From Saccharomycopsis crataegensis (Eukaryota; Ascomycota; Saccharomycetes; Ascoideales; Saccharomycopsidaceae): a DNA stretch of 64,000 bases. The stretch is from positions 1,984,001-2,048,000 of the forward strand of contig NW_027043819.1 of the NCBI RefSeq assembly GCF_037102585.1. Direction: 5' to 3'. The notes beneath the pieces were generated by a model. It saw only the letters and a program-made list of their open reading frames with translations. It ran no database searches and had not been told where the DNA came from. The number at the start of each line of letters is the position of its first letter. Position 1 is the stretch's first letter. Shown here one piece after another: positions 41,979-50,603 of this stretch. The position numbers were made by a program, and so were the translations under genes.

Positions 41979-42134
41979 ATTATTGTTATTATTATTGCTG
42001 TGGTCGTTGTTGTCTTGCAACTTTTCATAGAGGCGGGTGGTGGGGTTCTTCTGCTTGTGCTTAGCCATGATGTTGGCCAATGACGTGCGTATCACTCGGA
42101 TACGCTCGACATCGTTGGTAAGTGTAGAACTCAT
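41277..42134 (-). CDS. Asn-rich protein with a C-terminal membrane segment (unrecognised)
   Basis: A 285-residue protein I do not recognise. The N-terminus (MSSTLTNDVERIRVIRTSLANIMAKHKQ) is helical. Residues ~48-70 are an Asn run encoded by AAT/AAC repeats (about 41934-42000). The middle is acidic (DDDEDIKVLEKEIEDER) and helical. A conserved-looking segment (YFTGELRRRISKNPVRLKTF) follows. Near the C-terminus a Val/Leu-rich helix (IIAIYLVLVVVVVLVVIALFG) precedes a ~20-residue tail ending EEFYFYY. The layout fits a tail-anchored or single-pass membrane protein, SNARE-like in shape, but I see no SNARE heptad centre and make no functional claim. It diverges from no close gene; ERJ5 lies about 230 bp beyond its start. 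Confidence 0.6.
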
Positions 42135-42363
42135 TCATTCGTTCCGTCCATTCATATCAGTTACCACAGGGTGTGCTGTCTGTATTATTACTGTATTATT
42201 ACTGTTATTATTATTGTTGTTGTTGTTTTTACTCAATTTTTCGTCTTTTTTTTTTTTTCACGCGTCGCCTTGTCATCGCTCATAATTTCATGCCCTATCT
42301 TTTATATGATAACCATTTATTGTTGTTATTTTTATATACTTCATATTAATATATACATAGATA

Positions 42364-43311
42364 TCAATTCCTCTTCTTTCTCGAACCAACTACCGTACCG
42401 TTAGGTAAAGTCTTCTTCTCTCCAACTTGCTTCTTGGCCTTCTTTGGCTTTTTACTACTACTAACTTCTTCTACCTTTTCTTCCTTTGTCGCCTTATTCA
42501 CCCGTGGCTTAACGGTATAGTACAACCCCGGGACAACTTTCCCGACAGTACTATTCCAAATCCAAATAGGACACTTCACCACAAAGTTATCACACACCTC
42601 TGGGTCCCGGATATCTTGAGGGTTCACCGAGTGCAACACCGAACTGTCGAGGTTATCCACCACGTGCACCGACCCATCGATCTTCACCACAAACGTTTTC
42701 CCCGTGGCCTCGTTGGTCATCATACGGTCTCTGCCATCCGAAGGAGGAATCCCCGTGGGCCATGCTTGTCGCTTGATCTGATCAACGGTGAGTTCAAGTC
42801 GTTTACGGTTCTGGGTGTTTTGGAGCTTCGAGAGCACGTAGTGGAACACCCCAATGAGGAAATAGAGCCCGACAAACACCATCACTACCGATGGTCTGAA
42901 TTTCTGATAAAGCCAGGTGTTGTTCTTGTAAGTAGGGAACCCGTGGTCATAGAAGAAATCGTATCTGTCCTTTTTGCTCGACCGAAGGATTTCCCCAACG
43001 ATACTGAGACGCTGGTACCGTTCGGTCGATCTTTTTTTCACTCTCTTGTACTTTTTAGCATCGGCACCAAATTTTGAACGTTTGACTTTATCAGGGTGGA
43101 TTTTCCTGGAGAGTTTCCGATAGGCCTTGTTTATTTCATCATAAGAAGATTTTGGGCCATTTGGCAATTCAAGCCATGAGTAGAATGTGACATCTTCACC
43201 AAGATCTTTCTTGACCTCGTAATTGATCTGGAACAATTCTTGGTCGACGTTTGACCATGCAATGGCAAATGTGACAAGGCACCCAAAGAATAGGGCGATG
43301 TTTATTCTCAT
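42364..43311 (-). CDS. ERJ5: ERJ5, ER membrane J-domain co-chaperone
   Basis: A 315-residue type I ER membrane protein resembling Erj5, a J-protein that supports Kar2/BiP folding in the ER. The signal peptide is MRINIALFFGCLVTFAIAW (1-19). The J-domain follows at about 45-115, with FYSWLELP, YDEINKAYRKLSRKIHPDK (HPD motif intact) and YDFFYDHG. A transmembrane helix (SVVMVFVGLYFLIGVFHYV) lies near 135-155. The cytosolic region ends in a Lys-rich tail (KKPKKAKKQ, SRKKRN). Length is close to S. cerevisiae Erj5 (295). The frame is open upstream to 43428 without a better ATG; the start at 43311 puts the signal peptide first. It is divergent from the PHS1-like gene, another ER membrane protein. Confidence 0.88.
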   Translation of the reverse strand: MRINIALFFGCLVTFAIAWSNVDQELFQINYEVKKDLGEDVTFYSWLELPNGPKSSYDEINKAYRKLSRKIHPDKVKRSKFGADAKKYKRVKKRSTERYQRLSIVGEILRSSKKDRYDFFYDHGFPTYKNNTWLYQKFRPSVVMVFVGLYFLIGVFHYVLSKLQNTQNRKRLELTVDQIKRQAWPTGIPPSDGRDRMMTNEATGKTFVVKIDGSVHVVDNLDSSVLHSVNPQDIRDPEVCDNFVVKCPIWIWNSTVGKVVPGLYYTVKPRVNKATKEEKVEEVSSSKKPKKAKKQVGEKKTLPNGTVVGSRKKRN

Positions 43312-43571
43312 GATTTGTGATGGAATTGTCTCCTGTCGATTGATTGATTGATTGATAGATAGATAGATTAATTGATTAATTGACCGACTTTTTTTTTTTT
43401 TTTTCTTCTGGGAAGGAGTTGCAACCAACGGGGAAAAAAGTCAGAAAGAACCGTCGTGGCGGTGTGTCTGTCTGTATGCCACCTGAAAAAACACCGCCAA
43501 CTGAGAAAAATTTCCAGATCATCGATGGTTCACTGCTTGGAGCATTTATCAGTGTTAATCAACCAATTGTA

Positions 43572-43573
<2 letters not shown>

Positions 43574-43600
<27 letters not shown>
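43574..43600 (+). repeat. AAT microsatellite abutting the PHS1-like start codon
   Basis: A (TAA)n run of about nine units ends directly at the ATG at 43601. Length changes here would alter the 5' leader without touching the protein. Confidence 0.8.
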
Positions 43601-43602
<2 letters not shown>

Positions 43603-44257
43603 GCCCGCCTCAACGACCACCACTGAAAAAAAACCAAAACAATCAATCCGTCGGTACGGGATCGTGCCTCGGTTGGTGCTCTTCAACAACACGATATTCT
43701 TCTTGCTCTGGTTCAGCTGTCTTATACGATTCCTAATTCTTCTTCCCTTGGTTGGCAGAAGATTCCTTCCGGGGGCCATCTCCGAGTTCTACCAACTCAT
43801 CCTCACTTGCTCGTTCATCTCCCAGGTCGGGTTGTCATTGGCCGGGATCATCCCAGTGTCTCGTAAGAAGTTGGGGTTGAAAGTTTTCAAACTTCTTCAT
43901 GGTTTATTAGTGACATGGGGAGTGATCTTCCATTATCCAAAGATCACCAAGCACTCGGCTTATGGGGTCCTTGTCTTTTGCTCATGCTGTCAAGAGACAT
44001 TGGACTACCTCTACTACTTGCTCCCAAACAGCTTGTGGCGATTCTTCAGCAAGAAACTGTTTGTGTTATTGTTCCCGGTGCAGAAGGCGTGTGAAATGGT
44101 GTTGATCATGTTGTGTCTCAAGTTCAATCGACAATACGATGCTGAATACCTCCATAATTACGAGTATTTCTACGGAGTGTTCTTGAAGGCGGTGTTGATC
44201 ATGTACATCCCTGCCTCGTGCATCATCTTCCGGTACTTGTGGAAATCCAGGCAATGA
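43601..44257 (+). CDS. PHS1/HACD-family membrane protein lacking the catalytic Tyr
   Basis: A 218-residue, six-helix ER-type membrane protein of the 3-hydroxyacyl-CoA dehydratase family (Phs1 in yeast, HACD in animals; third step of very-long-chain fatty-acid elongation). It aligns by eye with Phs1 over the second half: ETLDYLYYLLP matches Phs1 EIVRYLYYFF, and KKLFVLLFPVQKACEM matches NLFWILYPTGVASEL. IMYIPASCIIF matches the LAYIPGFPMLF region. In Phs1 the catalytic pair is Tyr149 and Glu156. Here the Glu is kept (Glu165) but the Tyr is Phe158, so dehydratase activity is doubtful. It is probably a second, diverged paralogue rather than the essential PHS1. In-frame CTG at codon 153 falls where the family has Leu. 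Confidence 0.75.
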
Positions 44258-44518
44258 TTGGACATACCTTAAATAGAACAGTATATTTCAAACTATTGTC
44301 AGATATCAAATGAAAAAAACCAATGTTTTTTGTAGATGGAAATGATAATCTCTGGCTTACAAATTAACTCCTCCGATTGGCGTAGGGAAAGAGAAAAAAA
44401 AAAAATAAAGCGAAAAAAAAAAAAAAATTGTGAATCACAAATTACATTTATATTATTATCACTATCTTTATTATCTCAATATATTATCTCTACAATAATC
44501 AAACATCTCCAATATATC

Positions 44519-46159
44519 ATGAGTGCCCTACTATCCAGTGATGATCTAAACGACTTTATCAAACCCAGTGTGGCGTGCATCAAGCCTGTTGAAGGGCCTG
44601 ACCTCCAATCAACCTCATCGATCCAAATCTCCGGTGACGATAGTAATCCTCTTGAAGTTTTCACTGATGGCACTTCCAAATCTTTAGAACCAGCCCAGAT
44701 CTCCCTTAGTGACTGTCTTGCCTGTTCAGGATGCATCACCTCGGCAGAAGAGATCTTGGTGGCCCAACATTCGCACAAAGAATTGCTCAACGCCATCAAG
44801 AATAAACACGATACCAAGTTCGTCGCCAGCATTTCCCATCAATCAAGAGCCTCGTTGGCATTGGCGTACAATGTCTCAATCGAGGTAATGGATATCATTC
44901 TTATTGATTTGTTTTCCACAAAATTTGGCTTCCAATATATCGTGGGCACAGAACTTGGTAGACTCATCTCCCTTCAGCAATCAATTGAAGAAATTGACAA
45001 TTATAAATCCCAAAAAAATAATAATAATAATAATAATAATAATCACGGTGGCCCATTAATGAGTAGTGTATGTCCCGGGTGGGTATTATACGTTGAAAAA
45101 ACCCATCCTGAAATCATTCCCAACTTATCAATCGTGAAATCCCCTCAACAGATCACTGGATGCTTGTTGAAACACAGTGCTTCTCAATCATTAGGAGTCC
45201 CTATCGATAAAGTTTATCATGTCTCCATCATGCCGTGTTTTGACAAAAAATTAGAAGCCGCTAGACCAGAAAATGATGGTAATAGCAATAATAATAATGT
45301 TAATGATGTCGATTGCGTTATCACTGCCAAAGAATTGGTCCAATTGATGAACGACGAGAATTTGCTGTTTGAAAATTATGTCAATGAAATAACCAGCAAC
45401 CCAGAATTACCAAAGTTGCTACAAACAATCGACATCATCAGGAAAAAATATTCTCCGGAATTGTTCAAATTTGGGGTGGAGTCTTGGTATTCCAATCTCG
45501 GGTCGGCGTCTGGCGGGTATGCTCACAATTACATCAACTATTTACAGAAAAAACATTGTTCAAAATCCACCGAAGTTGTCACAATTAATGGGAGAAACGA
45601 AGATATCTACGAAATTCGATTGGTCGATACCGATTCCAAAGAATTATACGGGTCAGTAGCAATAGTCAATGGGTTCCGTAATATTCAGAATCTCATTAGA
45701 AAAGTTGGAGAACTAAATGGTGGCAAGAAACCCATCCGTAAGAAAGGAGGTTTATTAGCCAGAAGAAGGGCAAAATTGGCCGGCGCTGCTGCCACCGTTC
45801 CTGCAAAGACCGTGGTGAAAGAAATAGCCGATGGTTTAAATTGTGATTATGTCGAAGTCATGGCGTGCCCTGGTGGGTGTATTAATGGTGGTGGTCAGAT
45901 CAGTGCTCCTGGAGATAATAATGTTGGTACCGCCAATGCTGCCAAACTCTGGCAACAACAGAGTATTGTGAAGTACCAATCGATCGTGACGATTCAAGAC
46001 GTGCTTGATGATTCTTTAACCACAGGAGTGCAACATTACATGAAAGATTTTGGTGGGTATTTCGGGGTGTCTATGTCCAGAATAACTGAAGCCCACTTCC
46101 AGAAGGTGCAATCGACTAACGTTGACAACTCTGCCATTGCCTTGACCTCTACTTGGTGA
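44519..46159 (+). CDS. NAR1: NAR1, cytosolic Fe-S cluster assembly factor (hydrogenase-like)
   Basis: A 546-residue iron-only-hydrogenase-like protein matching Nar1, which carries two [4Fe-4S] clusters and hands clusters from Nbp35/Cfd1 to the Cia1 targeting complex. N-terminal cluster ligands are Cys20 and Cys66-x2-Cys69-x2-Cys72 (SDCLACSGC). C-terminal cluster ligands are in SSVCPGWV, IMPCFDKK and ACPGGCINGGG. A SASGGYAHNY motif and conserved C-terminal helices follow. Poly-Asn/AAT insertions occur at about residues 165-175, just before the VCPGW cysteine, and at about 257-265. Neither disrupts the ligands. The frame is open back to 44336, but the conserved start MSALLSSDDLNDFI sets the ATG at 44519. 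NBP35, the preceding factor in this pathway, lies 15 kb away. Confidence 0.95.
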   Translation: MSALLSSDDLNDFIKPSVACIKPVEGPDLQSTSSIQISGDDSNPLEVFTDGTSKSLEPAQISLSDCLACSGCITSAEEILVAQHSHKELLNAIKNKHDTKFVASISHQSRASLALAYNVSIEVMDIILIDLFSTKFGFQYIVGTELGRLISLQQSIEEIDNYKSQKNNNNNNNNNHGGPLMSSVCPGWVLYVEKTHPEIIPNLSIVKSPQQITGCLLKHSASQSLGVPIDKVYHVSIMPCFDKKLEAARPENDGNSNNNNVNDVDCVITAKELVQLMNDENLLFENYVNEITSNPELPKLLQTIDIIRKKYSPELFKFGVESWYSNLGSASGGYAHNYINYLQKKHCSKSTEVVTINGRNEDIYEIRLVDTDSKELYGSVAIVNGFRNIQNLIRKVGELNGGKKPIRKKGGLLARRRAKLAGAAATVPAKTVVKEIADGLNCDYVEVMACPGGCINGGGQISAPGDNNVGTANAAKLWQQQSIVKYQSIVTIQDVLDDSLTTGVQHYMKDFGGYFGVSMSRITEAHFQKVQSTNVDNSAIALTSTW

Positions 46160-46497
46160 TTACTGTGTATTATATAATTTAATCTCTAGATGATAATGAT
46201 TGATATAAAAAGTGTGTTATCATTAATATATATGTGTATAAAAGGCCGTTACAAAATGGCTATATGTCCCCGGGTAACCGGCGGTGGACCCTGAAACTTT
46301 TTTTTTGTGTTTCAGGAAAGTTCTCAGTACTAATCGATGGGGATGGCGCATTTGTGGTAGGAACACCATCGATTTTATTAACCAGGCCATTCCCCAGTTA
46401 AAATTATTCTTCAATAATTATTATTTTTTTTTGTTTGGTTGGCTGGTGCTGTTTCTCCTTCATTTCATTCGCGAGCTCCATCAGTTTTTATAAACAA
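46160..46497 (+). promoter_or_regulatory. BGL2 promoter with a perfect hairpin
   Basis: A 338-bp spacer. CCTGAAAC (46290-46297) and GTTTCAGG (46309-46316) form a perfect 8-bp inverted repeat across an 11-base T-rich loop. A long T-rich stretch near 46415-46432 and a TATAAA at 46489-46494 come just before the BGL2 ATG. The hairpin could be a NAR1 3'-end structure or a factor-binding palindrome. Confidence 0.5.
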
Positions 46498-47418
46498 ATG
46501 CGTTCGTTCATTCTTTTAACCCTTTTGATATCTACCGTCACCGCCATTGGTGATTTGGCGTTCAACTTGGGAGTTGAAGCCACCGACGGTTCTTGTAAAA
46601 CCGCTGCCGATTACAAACAAGATTTTGCCTCGTTGTCACCATACAGCAAGATTGTCCGGTTCTATTCTGCCAGTACTTGTAACACTTTGTCGGTCCTTGG
46701 TCCGGCTGCCGAAGACGCTGGGTTCGAATACTTTATCGGGATTTGGCCAACCGATTCTTCTCATTTCGCCGCTGAAAAGTCTGCTTTGACCAATGAGTTA
46801 CCAAACTTGTCGGTTTCTTCTGTCAAGGGTATCACCGTTGGTTCAGAAGCATTGTACAGAAACGATTTGTCGCCATCGGCCCTCGCCAGCGCCATCACCG
46901 AGATTAAAGATTTAATCAAGGATATCAAGGACAAAGACGGTAATAGTTATTCAAGTGTTCCGGTCGGTACCGTCGACTCTTGGAACATCATGGTCGATGG
47001 TTCTAGTGAACCGGTGATTCAAGCCGCCGATATGGTGTTTGTCAATGCGTTCTCGTATTGGCAAGGTCAAACCATGGCTAATTCCAGTTACTCATTCATC
47101 GACGATATCATGCAAGCTTTGCAAGTGATTCAAACCACCAAAGGAACCACCGATCTCACTTTCTGGGTCGGGGAAACCGGGTGGGCCACCCAAGGTTCTG
47201 CTTATGAATCGGCTACTCCAAACACCAGTAACGCCGCCCAATATTGGCAAGACGCAGTTTGTGGTATCAGAGCTTGGGGTATTAATGTCATCAGTTTCGA
47301 AGCCTTTGACGAATCTTGGAAACCAGACACTTCTGGAACTAACGATGTTGAAAAATACTGGGGGGTGTTTGACTCGAGTAGAAATCTCAAGTACAAATTG
47401 ACTTGTGACTTTGATTAA
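46498..47418 (+). CDS. BGL2: BGL2, cell-wall glucan transferase (GH17)
   Basis: A 306-residue secreted GH17 beta-1,3-glucan endotransglycosylase, a major cell-wall protein. The signal peptide is MRSFILLTLLISTVTA (1-16), followed by IGDLAFNLGV, which is nearly identical to mature S. cerevisiae Bgl2 (IGELAFNLGV). The acid/base Glu is in VGSEALYRNDL and the nucleophile Glu in FWVGETGWATQGS. AFSYWQGQTM, SFIDDIMQALQVIQTTKG and ISFEAFDESWKP are hallmark segments. In the nucleophile motif the S. cerevisiae Pro (GETGWP) is Ala here. There is no GPI signal. The protein ends KYKLTCDFD, as in Bgl2. The start at 46498 is fixed by the signal peptide. Confidence 0.97.
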   Translation: MRSFILLTLLISTVTAIGDLAFNLGVEATDGSCKTAADYKQDFASLSPYSKIVRFYSASTCNTLSVLGPAAEDAGFEYFIGIWPTDSSHFAAEKSALTNELPNLSVSSVKGITVGSEALYRNDLSPSALASAITEIKDLIKDIKDKDGNSYSSVPVGTVDSWNIMVDGSSEPVIQAADMVFVNAFSYWQGQTMANSSYSFIDDIMQALQVIQTTKGTTDLTFWVGETGWATQGSAYESATPNTSNAAQYWQDAVCGIRAWGINVISFEAFDESWKPDTSGTNDVEKYWGVFDSSRNLKYKLTCDFD

Positions 47419-47786
47419 AAATGTGTTGTATCATTTTTTCATTTGCTTTTTGTTTCATGGATATTATAGAGTATTTTTTGTTTTTTTGGTTCATTTTTTT
47501 TTTTTTTTTGTTTACCATTTATGGCTTAATCATTATATTTGTTATCAACATTATTTCAGTTCTTTTTAATTTAACTTCTGACCCTTTTTTTTTGTAGCGA
47601 TCATCATGAATATACTCCATCTTTTTTTACATTTATCTTTCTTATATGGACTGAAGAGTTTCAATATTTATAGTTTCTTTACAAGCTTTGAAAAGTATTG
47701 ATTGGAGAATTAAGAACTAAAAGTTGATATTAATAATTAAATATTGAGATTAAATTAGCAGAAAAAAAAAAAAAGACCATTTAAAA
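47419..47786. other. Convergent 3' spacer of BGL2 and the MSO1-like gene
   Basis: 368 bp of very AT-rich DNA with several T-runs (for example near 47495-47510) and an A-run just beyond the MSO1-like stop. Nothing else is seen. Confidence 0.5.
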
Positions 47787-48446
47787 TTACCTTCTACTCC
47801 AATTGGATTGCAATCTATTTGCCGTGGCAGAAGAAGTGGTACCTCTTTGACGAAGTCTGTCTCCAATACTAGAATTCGCTCTATTGACAGAAACCGGTTG
47901 GTTTGAGCTCTGTGGTGATCCATTGGAAGTTCTGCTTGATTTGTACATATCCCTGAACGACGCACTAGCAGGGGTTTGAGTTTTCACTGATTGACCCATT
48001 CTAGAGCCAATGCTACCACCACTATTGTTATTACTATTATTATAACCATCATTATTGCCCCCAGGTCTGTTGGAATATGAGTTTGGCTGATACGATCCGT
48101 TGGAGTTTTGGGCCCGACCATCACCAGGACGGTTGTTGCTCACGGGGTAGAACTTGTTGTTAGAAGGTAGGTTAGTGTGCTGGAAGTTATTTACGTTCTG
48201 GTTGAAATTAGGATCGTTTTCCACCAACCAGTCCGGACACTGGCCTCCAGCGTGTTCTTGATAAAAGTTGACCAACGATTTATGGACCAACAGCTCGTAT
48301 TCTGCTTTACCATCGCTGTCGTTCCCGATCGAGAGGTTGCTGATGTTGATATTCGAGGCGTTTTTCTTGACTTTGTTCCAGAAACTGTTTTGCTGCATCG
48401 TGAATGGGTGGGTGTGGAAAGGTTTGTACGGTTTATCATCCATCAT
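47787..48446 (-). CDS. MSO1: MSO1-like exocytosis protein (Sec1-binding)
   Basis: A 219-residue protein whose N-terminal ~75 residues resemble the Sec1-binding region of Mso1: NSFWNKVKKNASNINISNLSI, then YELLVHKSLVNFYQEH and PDWL. Mso1 binds Sec1 and Sec4 and helps fuse secretory vesicles at the bud. The rest (about residues 80-219) is disordered and rich in Asn, Ser, Gly, Gln and Arg. It ends in a basic stretch (NRLQSNWSRR) that could bind lipids, as the Mso1 C-terminus does. Length is near that of S. cerevisiae Mso1 (210). It is divergent from the SPOUT gene, with CACGTG at 48507-48512 between them. The name rests on a motif comparison from memory. Confidence 0.7.
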   Translation of the reverse strand: MMDDKPYKPFHTHPFTMQQNSFWNKVKKNASNINISNLSIGNDSDGKAEYELLVHKSLVNFYQEHAGGQCPDWLVENDPNFNQNVNNFQHTNLPSNNKFYPVSNNRPGDGRAQNSNGSYQPNSYSNRPGGNNDGYNNSNNNSGGSIGSRMGQSVKTQTPASASFRDMYKSSRTSNGSPQSSNQPVSVNRANSSIGDRLRQRGTTSSATANRLQSNWSRR

Positions 48447-48670
48447 GTCTTAAGGGTTGTTTGACGTTTTCGTTTTAGAGTTGGTGCCATAACCGGTGGT
48501 GAGTGGCACGTGGGTTTGCGGCCGGATTTCCTCTAATTAGAGAAAAAAAAAAAAAATCTTTTCGGATTGAAACTTTTTTTGTGGGATTTCCCTTGGAGAG
48601 ATTACTTTATTATTCAACTATTATAGAAGATTGACTATTTTTTTATTTTTTGTTGTTTTTGTTGTTGATA

Positions 48671-49837
48671 ATGAGTGAGAAAGCTTCTAAAAGACCCCAA
48701 GAATCCGTAATAAATGATGGCTTGAAGAAAAAACACAAGAAAACAAGACCGATCAACTACACCATTTGTATCCCTAGCACCATCATCGCCAATGCCAAAT
48801 CGCTTAATCAAGTAACACAGATAGCCTATGAAGTGGCCAAGAGCTTGACAATCTATAATGTTTCGGAAGTAGTGATTTTGGATATTCCGGAAGAGTCTCA
48901 TAAACCTCAATCATCGACAACGGCGGGGGTGAAGGAAGGGAATAAGATCAAGTTCAATTTCGACGATAATAAACCTAAAGATGCCACTGCAAAAAATAAT
49001 CAGAAAAAAGATAATAAGGATAATAATAATGATAATGATAACGAACCATCAATGATTTTGGCTACGTTATTGCAATATTTCATCACCCCACCATACCTTG
49101 TCAAGTCGGTATTCCAAGAAAAGAATAGAAAGTTCCTCAAACATGCTGGGAATTTCCCAACCTTGACCACTTTACCATTCATGGCCACTAATTATCTCGA
49201 CGAAAACGAAACCCTGGGAACTTTCAGAGAAGGGATCTCCGTGGCGGAACAAACCAGTAAACCAAAACACGTCCCAGGCACCAAAGTGAAGAAATCAAAA
49301 AAGAAAGAAAGATTGTCGATGACCAAGTACGTCAACGTGGGGCTCGATAAACCTATTGCCTTGGCCAAGGATAAAATCCCCGTCAACGTTAGAGTCACCG
49401 TCAATGTGAAAGAAGGTAAAGTGGTGAGTCCATACGAGGCGTATTATTCTGATAAGATCGGGGCCAAAGTGGCCGTGGGGTACCATGTGAGAATCGCCAA
49501 GCTGTTCAGTTCGGTGTTCACCGAATCAGCGTTTCCTGATGGTTATACCAGTGCAATCTATGTAGAAAGCAATAGTTTTTTCAATAATAAGAATTCCAAA
49601 GATCCTTTCGGCACCACTTTGCCAGAATTGACCAGTTTGGATAAAACCGTCAAGGACAATAATGTGATCATTTTCCTCGGGAAAAAGAAGGATTTTCAAC
49701 TATCTTTCAAACAAGATGAAACTTTGAAAGAGGTGGAACATCTAGGAGAATTCTTCAATCATGAACTCAAGATCCCAATCCTCACCAGAATCGAGGACGC
49801 CATCTTGATCAGTCTTACAAAGATAGAACTGTTATAA
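48671..49837 (+). CDS. SPOUT-class RNA methyltransferase-like protein (YMR310C/YGR283C, human SPOUT1 family)
   Basis: A 388-residue protein of the DUF171/SPOUT family that includes S. cerevisiae YMR310C and YGR283C and human SPOUT1. These are predicted AdoMet-dependent RNA methyltransferases with nucleolar links. The N-terminus is Lys-rich (GLKKKHKKTR), followed by the family's first strand-helix (INYTICIPSTIIANAK). Later come FITPPYLVKSVF, GNFPTLTTLPFM, GYHVRIAKLFSSVFTESAFPDGY and the C-terminal knot region (VIIFLGKKKDF, ILTRIEDAILISLTKIEL). A charged low-complexity insertion (KDNKDNNNDNDNE) lies at about residues 115-130. The ATG at 48671 (MSEKASKRP) is the start, since upstream codons in frame are part of a T-rich leader. 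Confidence 0.85.
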   Translation: MSEKASKRPQESVINDGLKKKHKKTRPINYTICIPSTIIANAKSLNQVTQIAYEVAKSLTIYNVSEVVILDIPEESHKPQSSTTAGVKEGNKIKFNFDDNKPKDATAKNNQKKDNKDNNNDNDNEPSMILATLLQYFITPPYLVKSVFQEKNRKFLKHAGNFPTLTTLPFMATNYLDENETLGTFREGISVAEQTSKPKHVPGTKVKKSKKKERLSMTKYVNVGLDKPIALAKDKIPVNVRVTVNVKEGKVVSPYEAYYSDKIGAKVAVGYHVRIAKLFSSVFTESAFPDGYTSAIYVESNSFFNNKNSKDPFGTTLPELTSLDKTVKDNNVIIFLGKKKDFQLSFKQDETLKEVEHLGEFFNHELKIPILTRIEDAILISLTKIELL

Positions 49838-50036
49838 TCTAAAAAGTTCTAGTAAAGTTCTGTATATTGTATAACAAATAAAAAATTCTATGATAAAAAA
49901 AGAAAAAAAAAGGGGGGATATAAACTATCAATTGTAAACAAATTCTATGAGATAAAACTGCAAAAAAAGGAGTAAGGAAAACAACTACCAAAAATAAGCA
50001 AATCACAAAAACAAAAATTTATAAATCTCAACTTTT

Positions 50037-50603
50037 TTATAATAATAATAAAGCACCCAAACCAACAACAGCGCCATAAGCCGCTTTAAAGTTTCTGGCA
50101 CCACTACCATAAGAGGACACTGAGGCGGTTGATGAAGCATTTGTCTCTTCGTGAGCCTTAGTAGATAAAGAAGTAGACACTTTGTTGGTGGTGGCATGAT
50201 GTAAACGAAACGCTGTAGATCCGTACGCATCAAGGGAGATCAAGCCTTCTTTCTTGGTAGCGGTCGATGTTGTTTCATGATGATAAGATGTGGTGGCGTT
50301 GGTGGTTCCATTTTTGTATATCGAAGTTTTGGCAGCTGCTTTGAGAGATGATGATTCTTTGGCCTCAGCAGCGGTCAATGGACAGTATACTGTGGTGTGG
50401 GTGACGACCCCGGTGGTGGTGATGGTCTTCAAATAGTATCCGGTAGGTTTCACGGTTTCTGAACAGGCATTGTCTTTACAAGAGGTGATGGTGACATGGG
50501 TGGTTTGAAAATCGGTGACATAATCGACTGAGGCGGTCAAATTAGTAGCTTGGGCAACGGTGGCAACAGTCAATAATGAAGTGGAAGCAGTAGAGAATTT
50601 CAT
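50037..50603 (-). CDS. Small GPI-anchored cell-wall protein
   Basis: A 188-residue Ser/Thr-rich secreted protein. An N-terminal signal peptide (MKFSTASTSLLTVATVAQA) is followed by NLTASV with an N-glycosylation site. A Cys-bearing module follows (HVTITSCKDNACSE, then GVVTHTTVYCPLTA). The CxxxxC ... VYCPL pattern is shared with fungal wall proteins such as the Sed1/Hwp1-type modules. A Thr/Ser/His-rich stalk follows. The C-terminus has a small-residue omega region (SYGSGARN) and a hydrophobic tail (AAYGAVVGLGALLLL), which is a GPI attachment signal. It is probably linked to wall glucan. No close orthologue is named. Short tail proteins of this kind evolve fast. Confidence 0.8.
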   Translation of the reverse strand: MKFSTASTSLLTVATVAQATNLTASVDYVTDFQTTHVTITSCKDNACSETVKPTGYYLKTITTTGVVTHTTVYCPLTAAEAKESSSLKAAAKTSIYKNGTTNATTSYHHETTSTATKKEGLISLDAYGSTAFRLHHATTNKVSTSLSTKAHEETNASSTASVSSYGSGARNFKAAYGAVVGLGALLLL

